Below are positions 1 through 6,447 of a stretch of 23,389 nucleotides of DNA, in pieces. The stretch is from an uncultured Bacilli bacterium (GTDB taxonomy: Bacteria; Bacillota_I; Bacilli_A; RF39; UBA660). The stretch spans positions 1 to 23,389 of the forward strand of contig CANRLQ010000005.1 in assembly GCA_947631525.1 (NCBI GenBank), in the 5' to 3' direction. Below the pieces are notes generated by a model that did no database searches, was not told the DNA's origin, and saw only the letters and a list, made by a program, of their open reading frames with translations. The first letter of the stretch is position 1, and each line of letters begins with the position of its first letter. A program made the translations under genes and the position numbers.

Positions 1-427
1 CTACTATTTCATTTTGTATGTCATCAAATAGATGAAGATAAGTATCTTGCATAACTTTAATGGTGTGACCTAATCTCGCACTTGTCATTGTAAAAAATTT
101 TGTTGTATCATTTTGTTTTCGTTTTAAATACTTGTTTATAAGAAATGAAACGTGACTATGTCTAAATTTATCTATTCTAATTCTTTTTACATCTACTAAT
201 TTGCAATTCTTATTTTTCCTAGTTTGAATAGTAGTGTCAGCTAATGGGTATATATTTCCAAATACAAACCAATCTTCTGAAAAACCATATAACTTTTGAC
301 TTCTTTCTTTCAATAACTTTAAGTTGCTAATTAATTGTTTATTTTTTACTGGTAGTGTCCTATAACTACTTCTAGTCTTTGGTGGTAGAATCACATATTT
401 CTTACCTTTAATTTTGATATTAAGGTT
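1..427 (-). pseudogene. Tyrosine recombinase (phage/ICE integrase), 5'-truncated remnant, running off the window edge
   Basis: Reading the minus strand from 427 to 1 gives about 142 codons of the C-terminal half of a tyrosine recombinase. Visible are a PPKTRSSYRTLPV strand typical of Tn916/phage-type integrases, a box II arginine motif (KFRHSHVSFLI, the equivalent of HDLRHTHAS), and the end of the catalytic domain RLGHTIKVMQDTYLHL, with the conserved histidine and the nucleophilic tyrosine. The frame is closed upstream by a stop at 428-430, and there is no ATG near the start of the fragment. The N-terminal arm-binding and core-binding domains and the first catalytic arginine are therefore missing. 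The 3' end continues past base 1. Family assignment is from motifs. That it is dead, and marks an old integrative element, is inference. Confidence 0.8.
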
Positions 428-464
428 TTATTTACTTTTACAAATACAATATCTTTCCAAGTTA

Positions 465-674
465 ATGCTTGTAAATAATACTTTTGATATTGTTATAAGT
501 AAAAATTTAATTCGTGTAAAATATAACCACCATTTTTATTATATTGATGTAATCGAAGAAAATGGTGAATTTTACTTGCAATTTACACCATATAAAGATA
601 GTTATTATACTACAATAATAAATGACGAATCATTCGAGAGAGGTTTATTCGCTATTACTGAAGCTAGAAATTAG
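465..674 (+). CDS. Small hypothetical protein (69 aa) in a mobile-element remnant
   Basis: An open frame begins at 414, but the first 17 codons lie antisense to the integrase remnant, so the ATG at 465 is the more sensible start. No good Shine-Dalgarno sequence precedes it. The product (MLVNNTFDIVISKNLIRVKY... to ...FERGLFAITEARN) has ordinary soluble composition, alternating hydrophobic residues suggesting beta strands, and no motif I recognise. It may be a fragment of a larger cargo gene of the decayed element. Whether it is expressed is unknown. Confidence 0.25.
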   Translation: MLVNNTFDIVISKNLIRVKYNHHFYYIDVIEENGEFYLQFTPYKDSYYTTIINDESFERGLFAITEARN

Positions 675-687
675 AAAAGAACACAAA

Positions 688-978
688 ATGGAAATAAAAG
701 AAAATAACGAAACTAACTATGATAAATTGTTTAATGAAATGAATAATATTGTAGAAAAAAATAACGGATTTATTTAATTAATGCTTTTGTTTTATAACAA
801 ACAACATAATTTTGAAAAAATGACTTTTGAACAACTTTTTAATACTATTTTGTCATCATTAGAAATAGTCGATAACAAAAGCAAAATTAAACAAAAAATC
901 ATATATGATTTAGAGCATAAATACTTTTATAAAATAAGCAATTATGACAAATCTATAAAAATTGAAAGTGTTTTGTGA
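688..978 (+). pseudogene. Small ORF interrupted by an in-frame TAA
   Basis: Two stretches in the same frame, 688-777 (29 codons, ending ...NNIVEKNNGFI) and 781-978 (65 codons, starting MLLFYNKQHNFEKMTFEQLF), are separated only by a TAA at 775-777 and one codon. Joined, they would make a 96-codon gene, so this looks like a small gene killed by one point mutation. The second part could also be translated alone from the ATG at 781. The helical N-terminus ending in EKNNGFI is vaguely like the start of winged-helix regulators of the AbiEi type, but that is too weak to name it. The stop at 976-978 is TGA, unlike every confident gene in the window. Confidence 0.35.
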
Positions 979-987
979 CAACTTATG

Positions 988-1008
988 CGAGATAACCATC
1001 TCGTTTTA
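988..1008 (+). terminator. Weak terminator-like hairpin
   Basis: A perfect 6-bp stem, CGAGAT (988-993) with ATCTCG (998-1003) and loop AACC, is followed by TTTTA. It sits just after the small ORF ending at 978 and could end that transcript. The U-tract is short. Confidence 0.35.
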
Positions 1009-1076
1009 TAGTATTCAAAAACAAGCCATAGTTGACTTGTAATTTGTATTTAATTTAATATAATTTATAATCTAAA

Positions 1077-2024
1077 TTATAATTCTGTTTTTTCAATATA
1101 GTTTGAATTATCGAAAGCTATAATTTGCATAGTAATATATGGGAAGAATATATTACATATCGCAAAACCTGTGCTTTTTCCAAATGCTTTAGCTATTTTA
1201 TAAAGCCACAACATAAAGACAATTACATTTATAGGGGTTATTAACATAAAGATAAATAACCAATCTTTTTTAAAAGCAATTTTTGACATACAATAGTAGT
1301 CATAGAACGGAATCAAAGAATACCAACCTTTTTTACCAGCTTTTACAAATATTTTCCATAAAACAATAAATAAAATTATAGGTATCAATATACTTATAAT
1401 GACAAGTATATGTATAATATTTTCTATATTATCACTTGTACAATCAAATCCTAAATCTTTAACCATTGTATCAATTTCTTGCTTTTCTTCAGAAATACCC
1501 GTTGCTGAAAATATCACATTATTTCTTTTTACAACAACAAAATAATCACTATTGATTTTAAGTGAATAATAATTATAGTCAAATAAATCGATTGATTTTT
1601 GATAATAGTCATTATTTGCATAAGACTTAAATTGTCTTTTTAATGAAGAAAAAATAGAATCAGCATATTTTTTATTAGTAATTATATAATGAGAGCCTAA
1701 ATTGTCACCTTTAGTGGCCATATAATATTGCTTCACATTTTTATTAACAGTATTATTGTCAATATTGGTAAATTTATAATTTTTTTCATTAGCATAATCA
1801 TGAAAATCTTTTAAAGTTGCATAATCAGTATTAATATATTTAGAATAATATATACCAATTAAACTAACGGAAACTATAATTATAATAAATTCAATTAAAA
1901 AAATAATCATTAATCTTTTGGAATAATAATCATTATTTTTATTCCTTTGCATACCACAGTTCTCACAAATTGAATCATTTTCGCCAATTGGTGAGCCACA
2001 TTTACTACACTTCATTTTGTACAT
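1077..2024 (-). CDS. Zinc-ribbon membrane protein with C-terminal DUF5684-like domain
   Basis: A 315-residue membrane protein. The N-terminus is a short zinc ribbon with two CxxC pairs (C6/C9 and C20/C23, in CSKCGSPIG...CENCG). A strongly hydrophobic segment follows (about residues 38-60), then a polar, Asn/Tyr/Lys-rich region of ~140 residues that probably lies outside the membrane, and then a multi-helix C-terminal part. That part contains AGKKGWYSLIPFYDYY, a signature I associate with DUF5684 and signal-peptidase-associated membrane proteins. The start at 2024 has GGAG five bases upstream; an internal ATG three codons later (MKCSKC) is possible. The biochemical role is unknown. The gene lies between mobile-element debris and a gene-poor stretch, so it may be accessory. 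Confidence 0.75.
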   Translation of the reverse strand: MYKMKCSKCGSPIGENDSICENCGMQRNKNNDYYSKRLMIIFLIEFIIIIVSVSLIGIYYSKYINTDYATLKDFHDYANEKNYKFTNIDNNTVNKNVKQYYMATKGDNLGSHYIITNKKYADSIFSSLKRQFKSYANNDYYQKSIDLFDYNYYSLKINSDYFVVVKRNNVIFSATGISEEKQEIDTMVKDLGFDCTSDNIENIIHILVIISILIPIILFIVLWKIFVKAGKKGWYSLIPFYDYYCMSKIAFKKDWLFIFMLITPINVIVFMLWLYKIAKAFGKSTGFAICNIFFPYITMQIIAFDNSNYIEKTEL

Positions 2025-2048
2025 CCTTTCTCCTTTTTATTATATCAT

Positions 2049-2072
2049 AAAAAAAGACTATCTCTAGACTTT
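2049..2072 (-). terminator. Terminator-like hairpin in the leader of the zinc-ribbon gene
   Basis: On the minus strand AAAGTCT (2072-2066) pairs with AGTCTTT (2059-2053) around loop AGAGA, T and one mismatch, and runs into a stretch of seven T. It lies between the candidate promoter at 2097-2126 and the start codon at 2024, so it could be an attenuator. It could equally end an upstream transcript. Confidence 0.4.
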
Positions 2073-2096
2073 AAAACATATTTGTCATATAAATAT

Positions 2097-2126
2097 AGTA
2101 TAATTGTATTAGTGACAGTGTGTTAA
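2097..2126 (-). promoter_or_regulatory. Candidate promoter for the zinc-ribbon gene
   Basis: On the minus strand TTAACA (2126-2121), an 18-base spacer and TATACT (2102-2097) fit a sigma-A promoter, with start near 2090. That would give a ~65-nt leader that includes the hairpin at 2053-2072. Confidence 0.45.
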
Positions 2127-2382
2127 ATTTCATTTTGGTGGAAAACGAGTTAAATGAAATTATTAAAAAGTTATTTGACAATTTTGTTGTTATAAAAAAA
2201 TGATATATCACATTTATATCACATTTTTTCTAATTTTATTTTAAATTATTTTAAATATTTTTATACAAAAAATACCGAAATTAAAGGTTTTTTTAAGGTT
2301 TGAGTTTTTATAAAACTATAAAATTAAACTCTTATTCTCCACCATTATTATACTAAACTCGGAAAATTTCCTGGTACTAAGC

Positions 2383-2409
2383 AAAACGACTTGTCAAAAA
2401 GTCGTTTTT
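2383..2409. terminator. Strong stem-loop, possible bidirectional terminator
   Basis: A perfect 10-bp stem, AAAACGACTT (2383-2392) with AAGTCGTTTT (2399-2408) and loop GTCAAA. The T-rich 3' arm and A-rich 5' arm let it work in both directions. No obvious gene feeds it. Confidence 0.55.
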
Positions 2410-2457
2410 ATGATACATTGAATATGTCAATGAAACTTACATAAAATAAAAAAAGAT

Positions 2458-2488
2458 ACATTTGATTACTGGAATCAAATGTTTTTAT
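2458..2488. terminator. Strong stem-loop, possible bidirectional terminator
   Basis: A perfect 10-bp stem, ACATTTGATT (2458-2467) with AATCAAATGT (2473-2482) and loop ACTGG. It is followed by TTTTTA on the plus strand, and by a T-rich run on the minus strand because an A-rich stretch precedes it. It lies 49 bases after the previous hairpin. Confidence 0.55.
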
Positions 2489-2681
2489 TATCTAAATAGT
2501 AAGGTAATTACTATGAATAATAATAGTAGTGTTATAATAATTATATAATTACTGACTCTGAAAATTGTTATTTAGGAAATAAAGAATTTAGAAAGTGTTA
2601 TAGTTTATGATTAAAATAGATAACAAAAGTTGTAGATAATCTTAAACTTGTAACAATATAAGTAATTTGGACTTGCGAGTA

Positions 2682-2725
2682 AAATAAAAACTATTTTCAA
2701 AATTAAATTGAAAGTAGTTTTATTT
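2682..2725 (-). terminator. Long-stem terminator after the metallophosphoesterase gene
   Basis: A long stem of about 17 pairs (2682-2700 with 2708-2725, one bulged A and one G-U pair, 7-base loop) ends in TTTTTATTTT on the minus strand. It lies 27 bases beyond the stop of the minus-strand gene ending at 2753. Confidence 0.7.
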
Positions 2726-2752
2726 TGGAATTTATAAATGTATTTATATTTA

Positions 2753-3631
2753 TTATTTATTTGTTATGCGATATAAATTAAATGATGGTCGATTAAACAA
2801 TCTAAAGCTAACAGTTGATGTACCTATACCACTTGAAATATATAAATCAGTATTCTTAATCTTATAATATTCATCATAATATTTTTTGCATCCAATAGGT
2901 AAACTTTGTTTTATTGCTCCAATAAAAGGCATTCTAACTTGTCCATTATGTGAATGTCCTGATAATACTAAATCAAAATCATCAGAATTTATATCATCAA
3001 TAAAGTCAGGTTCATGCATTAATAAAATAGAATACATAGGTTTATTTTCTTGATTATCCTTTAAATATTCATTAACAGGTTTTAATTTTTCTGAAATTTG
3101 CTTTTTGCCATATAAGTTAGTACTTAAACCAGCTAATAAAATATAACGGTCTGGTTCTTTATATATTAATTCATATTTATCATTTAAATTAGTAAAACCA
3201 CTGTTTTCAATTATTAAATCCCAATTTTTAAAATAATAATCATGATTACCGTTAGTAGCAAATTTTCCTATTTCGGCATCTATTTTAGATAAAATAGAAC
3301 TTATTTTATCAATTTGTTCATTTGTTACTTTTGTATCTTGATCTATTAAATCACCAGTAAAAACAACAATATCAGGTTTTACCATATTAATTTTTTTAAC
3401 TAAATTTTTTAAATCTTTATCAAAGGTAGTTCTACCATAATGTATATCTGATATATGGACTATTTTAAAACCATAATAATCATTATAAAAATTTTCATTA
3501 ACAATTTTATATTCTTTTATTTTTAATCCACTAGTTCCAATATAACGACTATATAATAAGACACCAGTGATAATTATAATAATAAAAATGAAGAATAATA
3601 TAATTTTTTTTATATTTCCTTTACCTTTCAT
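2753..3631 (-). CDS. Membrane-anchored metallophosphoesterase, YkuE/YaeI-like
   Basis: A 292-residue calcineurin-like phosphoesterase. An N-terminal hydrophobic helix (residues 9-27) anchors it, with the enzyme domain probably outside the membrane. The metal-binding motifs appear in order: SDIHYG (D62, H64), GDLID (G93, D94), GNHD (N129, H130), MHEPD (H206) and GHSHNG (H226, H228). This is the complete set for a two-metal site. Relatives such as B. subtilis YkuE and E. coli YaeI/LpxG act on phosphate esters, including membrane lipids; the substrate here cannot be read from sequence. The start has GGTGAT upstream at good spacing. It follows the CPBP protease gene on the same strand with a terminator in the 50-bp gap, so the two may be only partly co-transcribed. 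Confidence 0.9.
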   Translation of the reverse strand: MKGKGNIKKIILFFIFIIIIITGVLLYSRYIGTSGLKIKEYKIVNENFYNDYYGFKIVHISDIHYGRTTFDKDLKNLVKKINMVKPDIVVFTGDLIDQDTKVTNEQIDKISSILSKIDAEIGKFATNGNHDYYFKNWDLIIENSGFTNLNDKYELIYKEPDRYILLAGLSTNLYGKKQISEKLKPVNEYLKDNQENKPMYSILLMHEPDFIDDINSDDFDLVLSGHSHNGQVRMPFIGAIKQSLPIGCKKYYDEYYKIKNTDLYISSGIGTSTVSFRLFNRPSFNLYRITNK

Positions 3632-3667
3632 ATTATCACCATTTATATTTTAACATATATAAAAAAA

Positions 3668-3684
3668 AAAGACTATATGTCTTT
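3668..3684 (-). terminator. Terminator overlapping the stop of the CPBP gene
   Basis: On the minus strand AAAGAC (3684-3679) pairs with GTCTTT (3673-3668) around a 5-base loop and leads directly into a run of more than ten T. The stop codon (3685-3683) overlaps the first stem bases. Confidence 0.7.
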
Positions 3685-4390
3685 AACTAAAAAATAACAA
3701 GAAAAATTGAAGAGATATTAAAATACCATTATGTAAGAAATGTAACCCTGATGAAACTAAAACATTATCACAATCAGTTAAGATATAAGCAAATATGAAA
3801 CCAGGTGTGCAATATGGTATAAGATAAACTAGTTCAACAAGACTATTCATTCCACCTATAACATGAAGTCCTCCAAAAACTAAACCTGATACAAAAATAA
3901 ATAAATACTTATTGGTAATAATGTTTCTAATGGATTGTCTAAATACCAATTCTTCTACTATAGGAGCATATATAACTGATGATATAAAAATATATATAGG
4001 ACTTATATCAAATAATTTACGAATGGTTTCTTCATTTGATGGAAGACCACTATTTACGAAAATATTAATAAATAAATTACTCATCATCATTATACCTAGA
4101 CCAATTAACCAAAATTTTAAATATTTACTAAAATATTTTTTATGATTTATTTTGATATCTTGAATATCTTTACTTAATGTTTTATTTAGTATAAGCATAA
4201 TAAGTGACATTGAAAAGATTTCCCATATAATTGTATAAACAACTTTAATAATAGTTGGCATAATATTATAATCAACATTAAATAAATCAAAAATTATAGT
4301 CTGTGAGTTAGATAAAATAAAGTATATTAATATAACAATTAGGCCTATTGTAGCATTTTTTAAATAACTATAGAATTTTTTATTATCCAT
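3683..4390 (-). CDS. CPBP (Abi/CaaX-like) intramembrane metalloprotease
   Basis: A 235-residue polytopic membrane protein with at least six hydrophobic segments. It has all three CPBP motifs: EELVFR (E146, E147, R151), FGGLH (H176) and HFLHN (H217, N221), the residues that build the glutamate/histidine metal site of this family. Bacterial members are Abi proteins involved in bacteriocin self-immunity, signal transduction or protein maturation. No bacteriocin gene is visible here, so the substrate is open. A clear AAGGAG lies 11 bases before the start. The gene is divergent from rimP, with the rimP promoter in the shared 145-bp gap. Confidence 0.9.
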   Translation of the reverse strand: MDNKKFYSYLKNATIGLIVILIYFILSNSQTIIFDLFNVDYNIMPTIIKVVYTIIWEIFSMSLIMLILNKTLSKDIQDIKINHKKYFSKYLKFWLIGLGIMMMSNLFINIFVNSGLPSNEETIRKLFDISPIYIFISSVIYAPIVEELVFRQSIRNIITNKYLFIFVSGLVFGGLHVIGGMNSLVELVYLIPYCTPGFIFAYILTDCDNVLVSSGLHFLHNGILISLQFFLLFFS

Positions 4391-4470
4391 ATAATAATCA
4401 TCTCCTTAATAAATTATAACATTAATTTATAAAAATTATATAAAAAAGTGTATTAAAATTTATAATATTA

Positions 4471-4479
4471 TGATATAAT
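4471..4479 (+). promoter_or_regulatory. Extended -10 promoter of the rimP-nusA operon
   Basis: TGATATAAT (4471-4479) is an exact extended -10 (TGnTATAAT). The -35 region is weak, as is common with extended -10 promoters. The predicted start near 4486 gives a leader of about 50 nt. Confidence 0.55.
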
Positions 4480-4495
4480 CATAGTAGTTTGAAAA

Positions 4496-4519
4496 AAAGA
4501 GTGGGTAATCCCACTCTTT
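4496..4519 (+). promoter_or_regulatory. Stable 5' leader hairpin before rimP
   Basis: A perfect 10-bp stem, AAAGAGTGGG (4496-4505) with CCCACTCTTT (4510-4519) and a TAAT tetraloop, lies almost at the 5' end of the predicted mRNA, about 5 bases before the AGGAGG of rimP. It lacks a proper T-run on the plus strand, so it is not an obvious terminator in that direction. On the minus strand it would be one, but no gene feeds it there. A role in mRNA stability or feedback control is inference. Confidence 0.55.
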
Positions 4520-4535
4520 AATATAGGAGGTATTT

Positions 4536-4799
4536 ATGGATGTTGTGCAGAAAGTTACTGAATTATTAAAAAGTACAATTGAAGAAAATGATTATATTTT
4601 AGATGAAGTAGTGTATGAAAAAGAAAATAATTTAAATTTTTTAAGAATAATAATTGATAAAAATGGAATTATTGAAGTTGAAGATTGTGTTAAAGTTTCT
4701 AATTTGATTAATCCTATTTTAGATGAAAATGATATTATAGAAGATAGTTATATATTAGATGTTTGTTCAAAAGAGAAAGGTAGTGAAGAAAATGAATAA
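4536..4799 (+). CDS. rimP: Ribosome maturation factor RimP, N-terminal domain only
   Basis: An 87-residue RimP, the factor needed for maturation of the 30S subunit. The N-terminal alpha/beta domain is recognisable: FLRIIIDKNGIIEVEDCVKV (compare FLRVFID...GVDIEECAKVS in B. subtilis) and YILDVCS, where the family has YFLEVSSPG. The protein ends right there. The usual SPGxxRPL loop and the whole C-terminal SH3-like domain (about 65 residues) are missing. The following bases are already nusA, which starts inside the last codons (8-base overlap), so this looks like a settled short form and not a sequencing frameshift. A strong AGGAGG precedes the start. Position before nusA supports the name. Confidence 0.85.
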   Translation: MDVVQKVTELLKSTIEENDYILDEVVYEKENNLNFLRIIIDKNGIIEVEDCVKVSNLINPILDENDIIEDSYILDVCSKEKGSEENE

Positions 4800-5955
4800 T
4801 AAAGAATTTAAAAAAGCAGTTGAATTATTAAAAAAAGAAAAAGGTATTGATGAAGATACAATATATGATGCTATGGAATTAGCACTTACTTCAGCTTATA
4901 AAAAAAATTATCCTTCTTTAGCAAATGTAAGAATAGACATAAATAAAGATACAGGAGAAATAAAAGTATATTCTTTTAAAACTGTTGTTGATAAAAATGA
5001 AGAAGATAAATATAAAAAATTTTCAGATATAGATTTTTCAACAATTGATGAAAATGATGAAGATACAGAAGATGAACCAGTTCTTCCATTTGTATATGAT
5101 GAGAAAATTCATTTAACTTTAGAAGAAGCCAGAAAGATTGTTCCTGATATAAAATTAGGTGAAACAATTGAAACAGAAGTAACACCTAAGGACTTTGGTA
5201 GAGTAGCTGCTGCAACAGCTAAGCAAGTTGTAATTCAAAAAATAAGAGAAGCAGAACGAAATGTTATTATTGAAGAATTTAGTGATAAACAAGATGAAAT
5301 GGTAACAGGAATAGTTGCTATGGAAGATGAAAGAAATTACTATATTGATTTAGGAAGAACACAAGGAATATTACCTAAATCAGAAATAATTCCAGGTGAA
5401 ACAATTAAAATGGGATCTTCTATTAAAGTTTATATATCTAAAGTAGATAATAATTCAAAAGGACCTCTAATTTTACTTTCAAGGACACATTACGGATTTG
5501 TAAAAAGACTATTTGAACTTGAAATACCAGAAATTAATGAAGGAATTATTTTGATATATAGCGTAGCAAGAGATGCTGGAAATAGAACAAAAATTGCTGT
5601 TTATTCTGAAGACCCTAATGTTGATCCAGTTGGATCTTGTATTGGTGAAAAAGGAACAAGAATTTCTAGAATTATTGAAGAATTGAATGGTGAAAAAATA
5701 GATATAATACCTTATGATAAAGATCCAATTGTCTTTATAGAAAATGCTTTAAGTCCTGCTAAAAATTTACATGTCTTTATAACTGATGAAAAGAAAAAAG
5801 AAGCATATGTAATTGTTGATGATGATAATTTATCATTAGCAATTGGTAAAAAAGGTCTTAATGTTAAATTAGCTGCTCGTTTAACTCATTATAAGATAGA
5901 TGTTAAATCTTATGATCAAGCAAGAGAAGATGGAATAAATATATTAGGTGATTAA
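4792..5955 (+). CDS. nusA: Transcription termination/antitermination factor NusA
   Basis: A 387-residue NusA, binding RNA polymerase and nascent RNA to modulate pausing and termination. Order of parts: N-terminal polymerase-binding domain (1-~130), S1 domain (MVTGIVAMEDERNYYIDLG...), KH1 (around DPVGSCIGEKGTRI) and KH2 (around LSLAIGKKGLNVKLAARLT). Length is normal for Firmicutes, which lack the C-terminal acidic repeats. I chose the ATG at 4792 because MNNKEFKKAVELL matches the family start; an upstream in-frame ATG at 4759 lies inside rimP. The N-terminal domain has an acidic insertion at about residues 68-103 compared with B. subtilis NusA. The next gene, ylxR, begins one base after the stop. 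Confidence 0.96.
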   Translation: MNNKEFKKAVELLKKEKGIDEDTIYDAMELALTSAYKKNYPSLANVRIDINKDTGEIKVYSFKTVVDKNEEDKYKKFSDIDFSTIDENDEDTEDEPVLPFVYDEKIHLTLEEARKIVPDIKLGETIETEVTPKDFGRVAAATAKQVVIQKIREAERNVIIEEFSDKQDEMVTGIVAMEDERNYYIDLGRTQGILPKSEIIPGETIKMGSSIKVYISKVDNNSKGPLILLSRTHYGFVKRLFELEIPEINEGIILIYSVARDAGNRTKIAVYSEDPNVDPVGSCIGEKGTRISRIIEELNGEKIDIIPYDKDPIVFIENALSPAKNLHVFITDEKKKEAYVIVDDDNLSLAIGKKGLNVKLAARLTHYKIDVKSYDQAREDGINILGD

Positions 5956-5956
5956 T

Positions 5957-6214
5957 ATGAAAGTAAAAAAAATACCTATGAGGACATGTGTCATAACAAG
6001 AGAAAAGTGTCCTAAACAAGAATTAATTAGAGTTGTTAGAACTCCTGATTCTAAAGTAATTGTGGATTTGACAGGTAAGGCTAATGGTAGAGGTGCATAT
6101 TTAAAAAAAGATTTGGAAACTATCGAAAAAGCCCAAAAAAGTAAACAATTAAATCATCATTTGGAAATAAATGTTCCAGATGAAATATATGAAGAATTAA
6201 AACAATATGTATAA
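5957..6214 (+). CDS. ylxR: YlxR family RNA-binding protein (DUF448)
   Basis: An 85-residue protein with the YlxR signature: PMRTCVITREKCPKQELIRV near the N-terminus, then GKANGRGAYL. The family has a small alpha/beta fold with a basic patch thought to bind RNA, and regulatory effects have been reported in B. subtilis. An ATG at 5948 is also open in frame, but the ATG at 5957 has AGGTGAT (5945-5951) at proper spacing and gives the usual MKVKKIPMRTC start. The gene lies between nusA and infB, its conserved location. In most Firmicutes ylxQ (an L7Ae-like protein) follows; here it does not. Confidence 0.93.
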   Translation: MKVKKIPMRTCVITREKCPKQELIRVVRTPDSKVIVDLTGKANGRGAYLKKDLETIEKAQKSKQLNHHLEINVPDEIYEELKQYV

Positions 6215-6447
6215 TTTATTCAAGAAGAAAATATATCATGTAAAAGAAATAATTATATAATATAGATATTGTTGTTCTTTCATCACAAAGAGATGAAGAT
6301 TCAATATAGTTAAAGATAATAGAATTTTATCATCAAATTATAATGAATCAATTAATGAATTTTCAGATTATGATATTTCTTATGATTGTAAAGGAGTAAG
6401 ATAATGTTAAAGTAAAAACTATAAAAAAATAAGAAAGAGGTGATATT
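6215..6447 (+). other. Non-coding gap where ylxQ is usually found, with a three-codon mini-ORF
   Basis: No intact gene fits in this 233-bp stretch. Two overlapping open pieces in different frames (about 6253-6309, ...DIVVLSSQRDEDSI, and 6297-6404, ...NESINEFSDYDISYDCKGVR) look more protein-like than the surrounding AT-rich noise, and could be a decayed gene with a frameshift. Neither resembles YlxQ. A very good AAAGGAG (6390-6396) precedes ATG TTA AAG TAA (6405-6416), a complete ORF encoding MLK, 31 bases before infB. Confidence 0.4.

Larger units (their letters stand above)
2073..2681. other. Gene-poor stretch with several hairpins and a short tandem repeat
   Basis: I find no convincing gene here on either strand. 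It holds a perfect 10-bp inverted repeat, AATTTCATTT (2126-2135) with AAATGAAATT (2152-2161). Two exact copies of an 11-base unit, ATATCACATTT, lie in tandem (2205-2215 and 2216-2226). Two strong terminator-like hairpins are listed separately. The composition is extremely AT-rich, as in decayed intergenic DNA. A small RNA between the hairpins cannot be excluded. Confidence 0.6.

Noticed and set aside
1021..1040. ACAAG...CTTGT inverted repeat
   Set aside because: Only five pairs with a 10-base loop and no T-run; too weak to call.
2311..2345. TCTCCACCA (ending 2344) looks like the 3' end of a Gram-positive tmRNA or tRNA, which would be a target for the integrase remnant
   Set aside because: No T-loop (TTCRANNC) or T-stem precedes it, no matching 5' acceptor strand is seen, and no tag-peptide reading frame is present. 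Probably chance.
3912..4145. 77-codon plus-strand frame
   Set aside because: Lies antisense within the well-supported CPBP protease gene, with no ribosome binding site and no domain.
4496..4519. Leader hairpin read as a minus-strand terminator
   Set aside because: It would work on that strand (stem followed by TTTTTTT), but no minus-strand gene lies upstream of it, so the plus-strand leader role was preferred.
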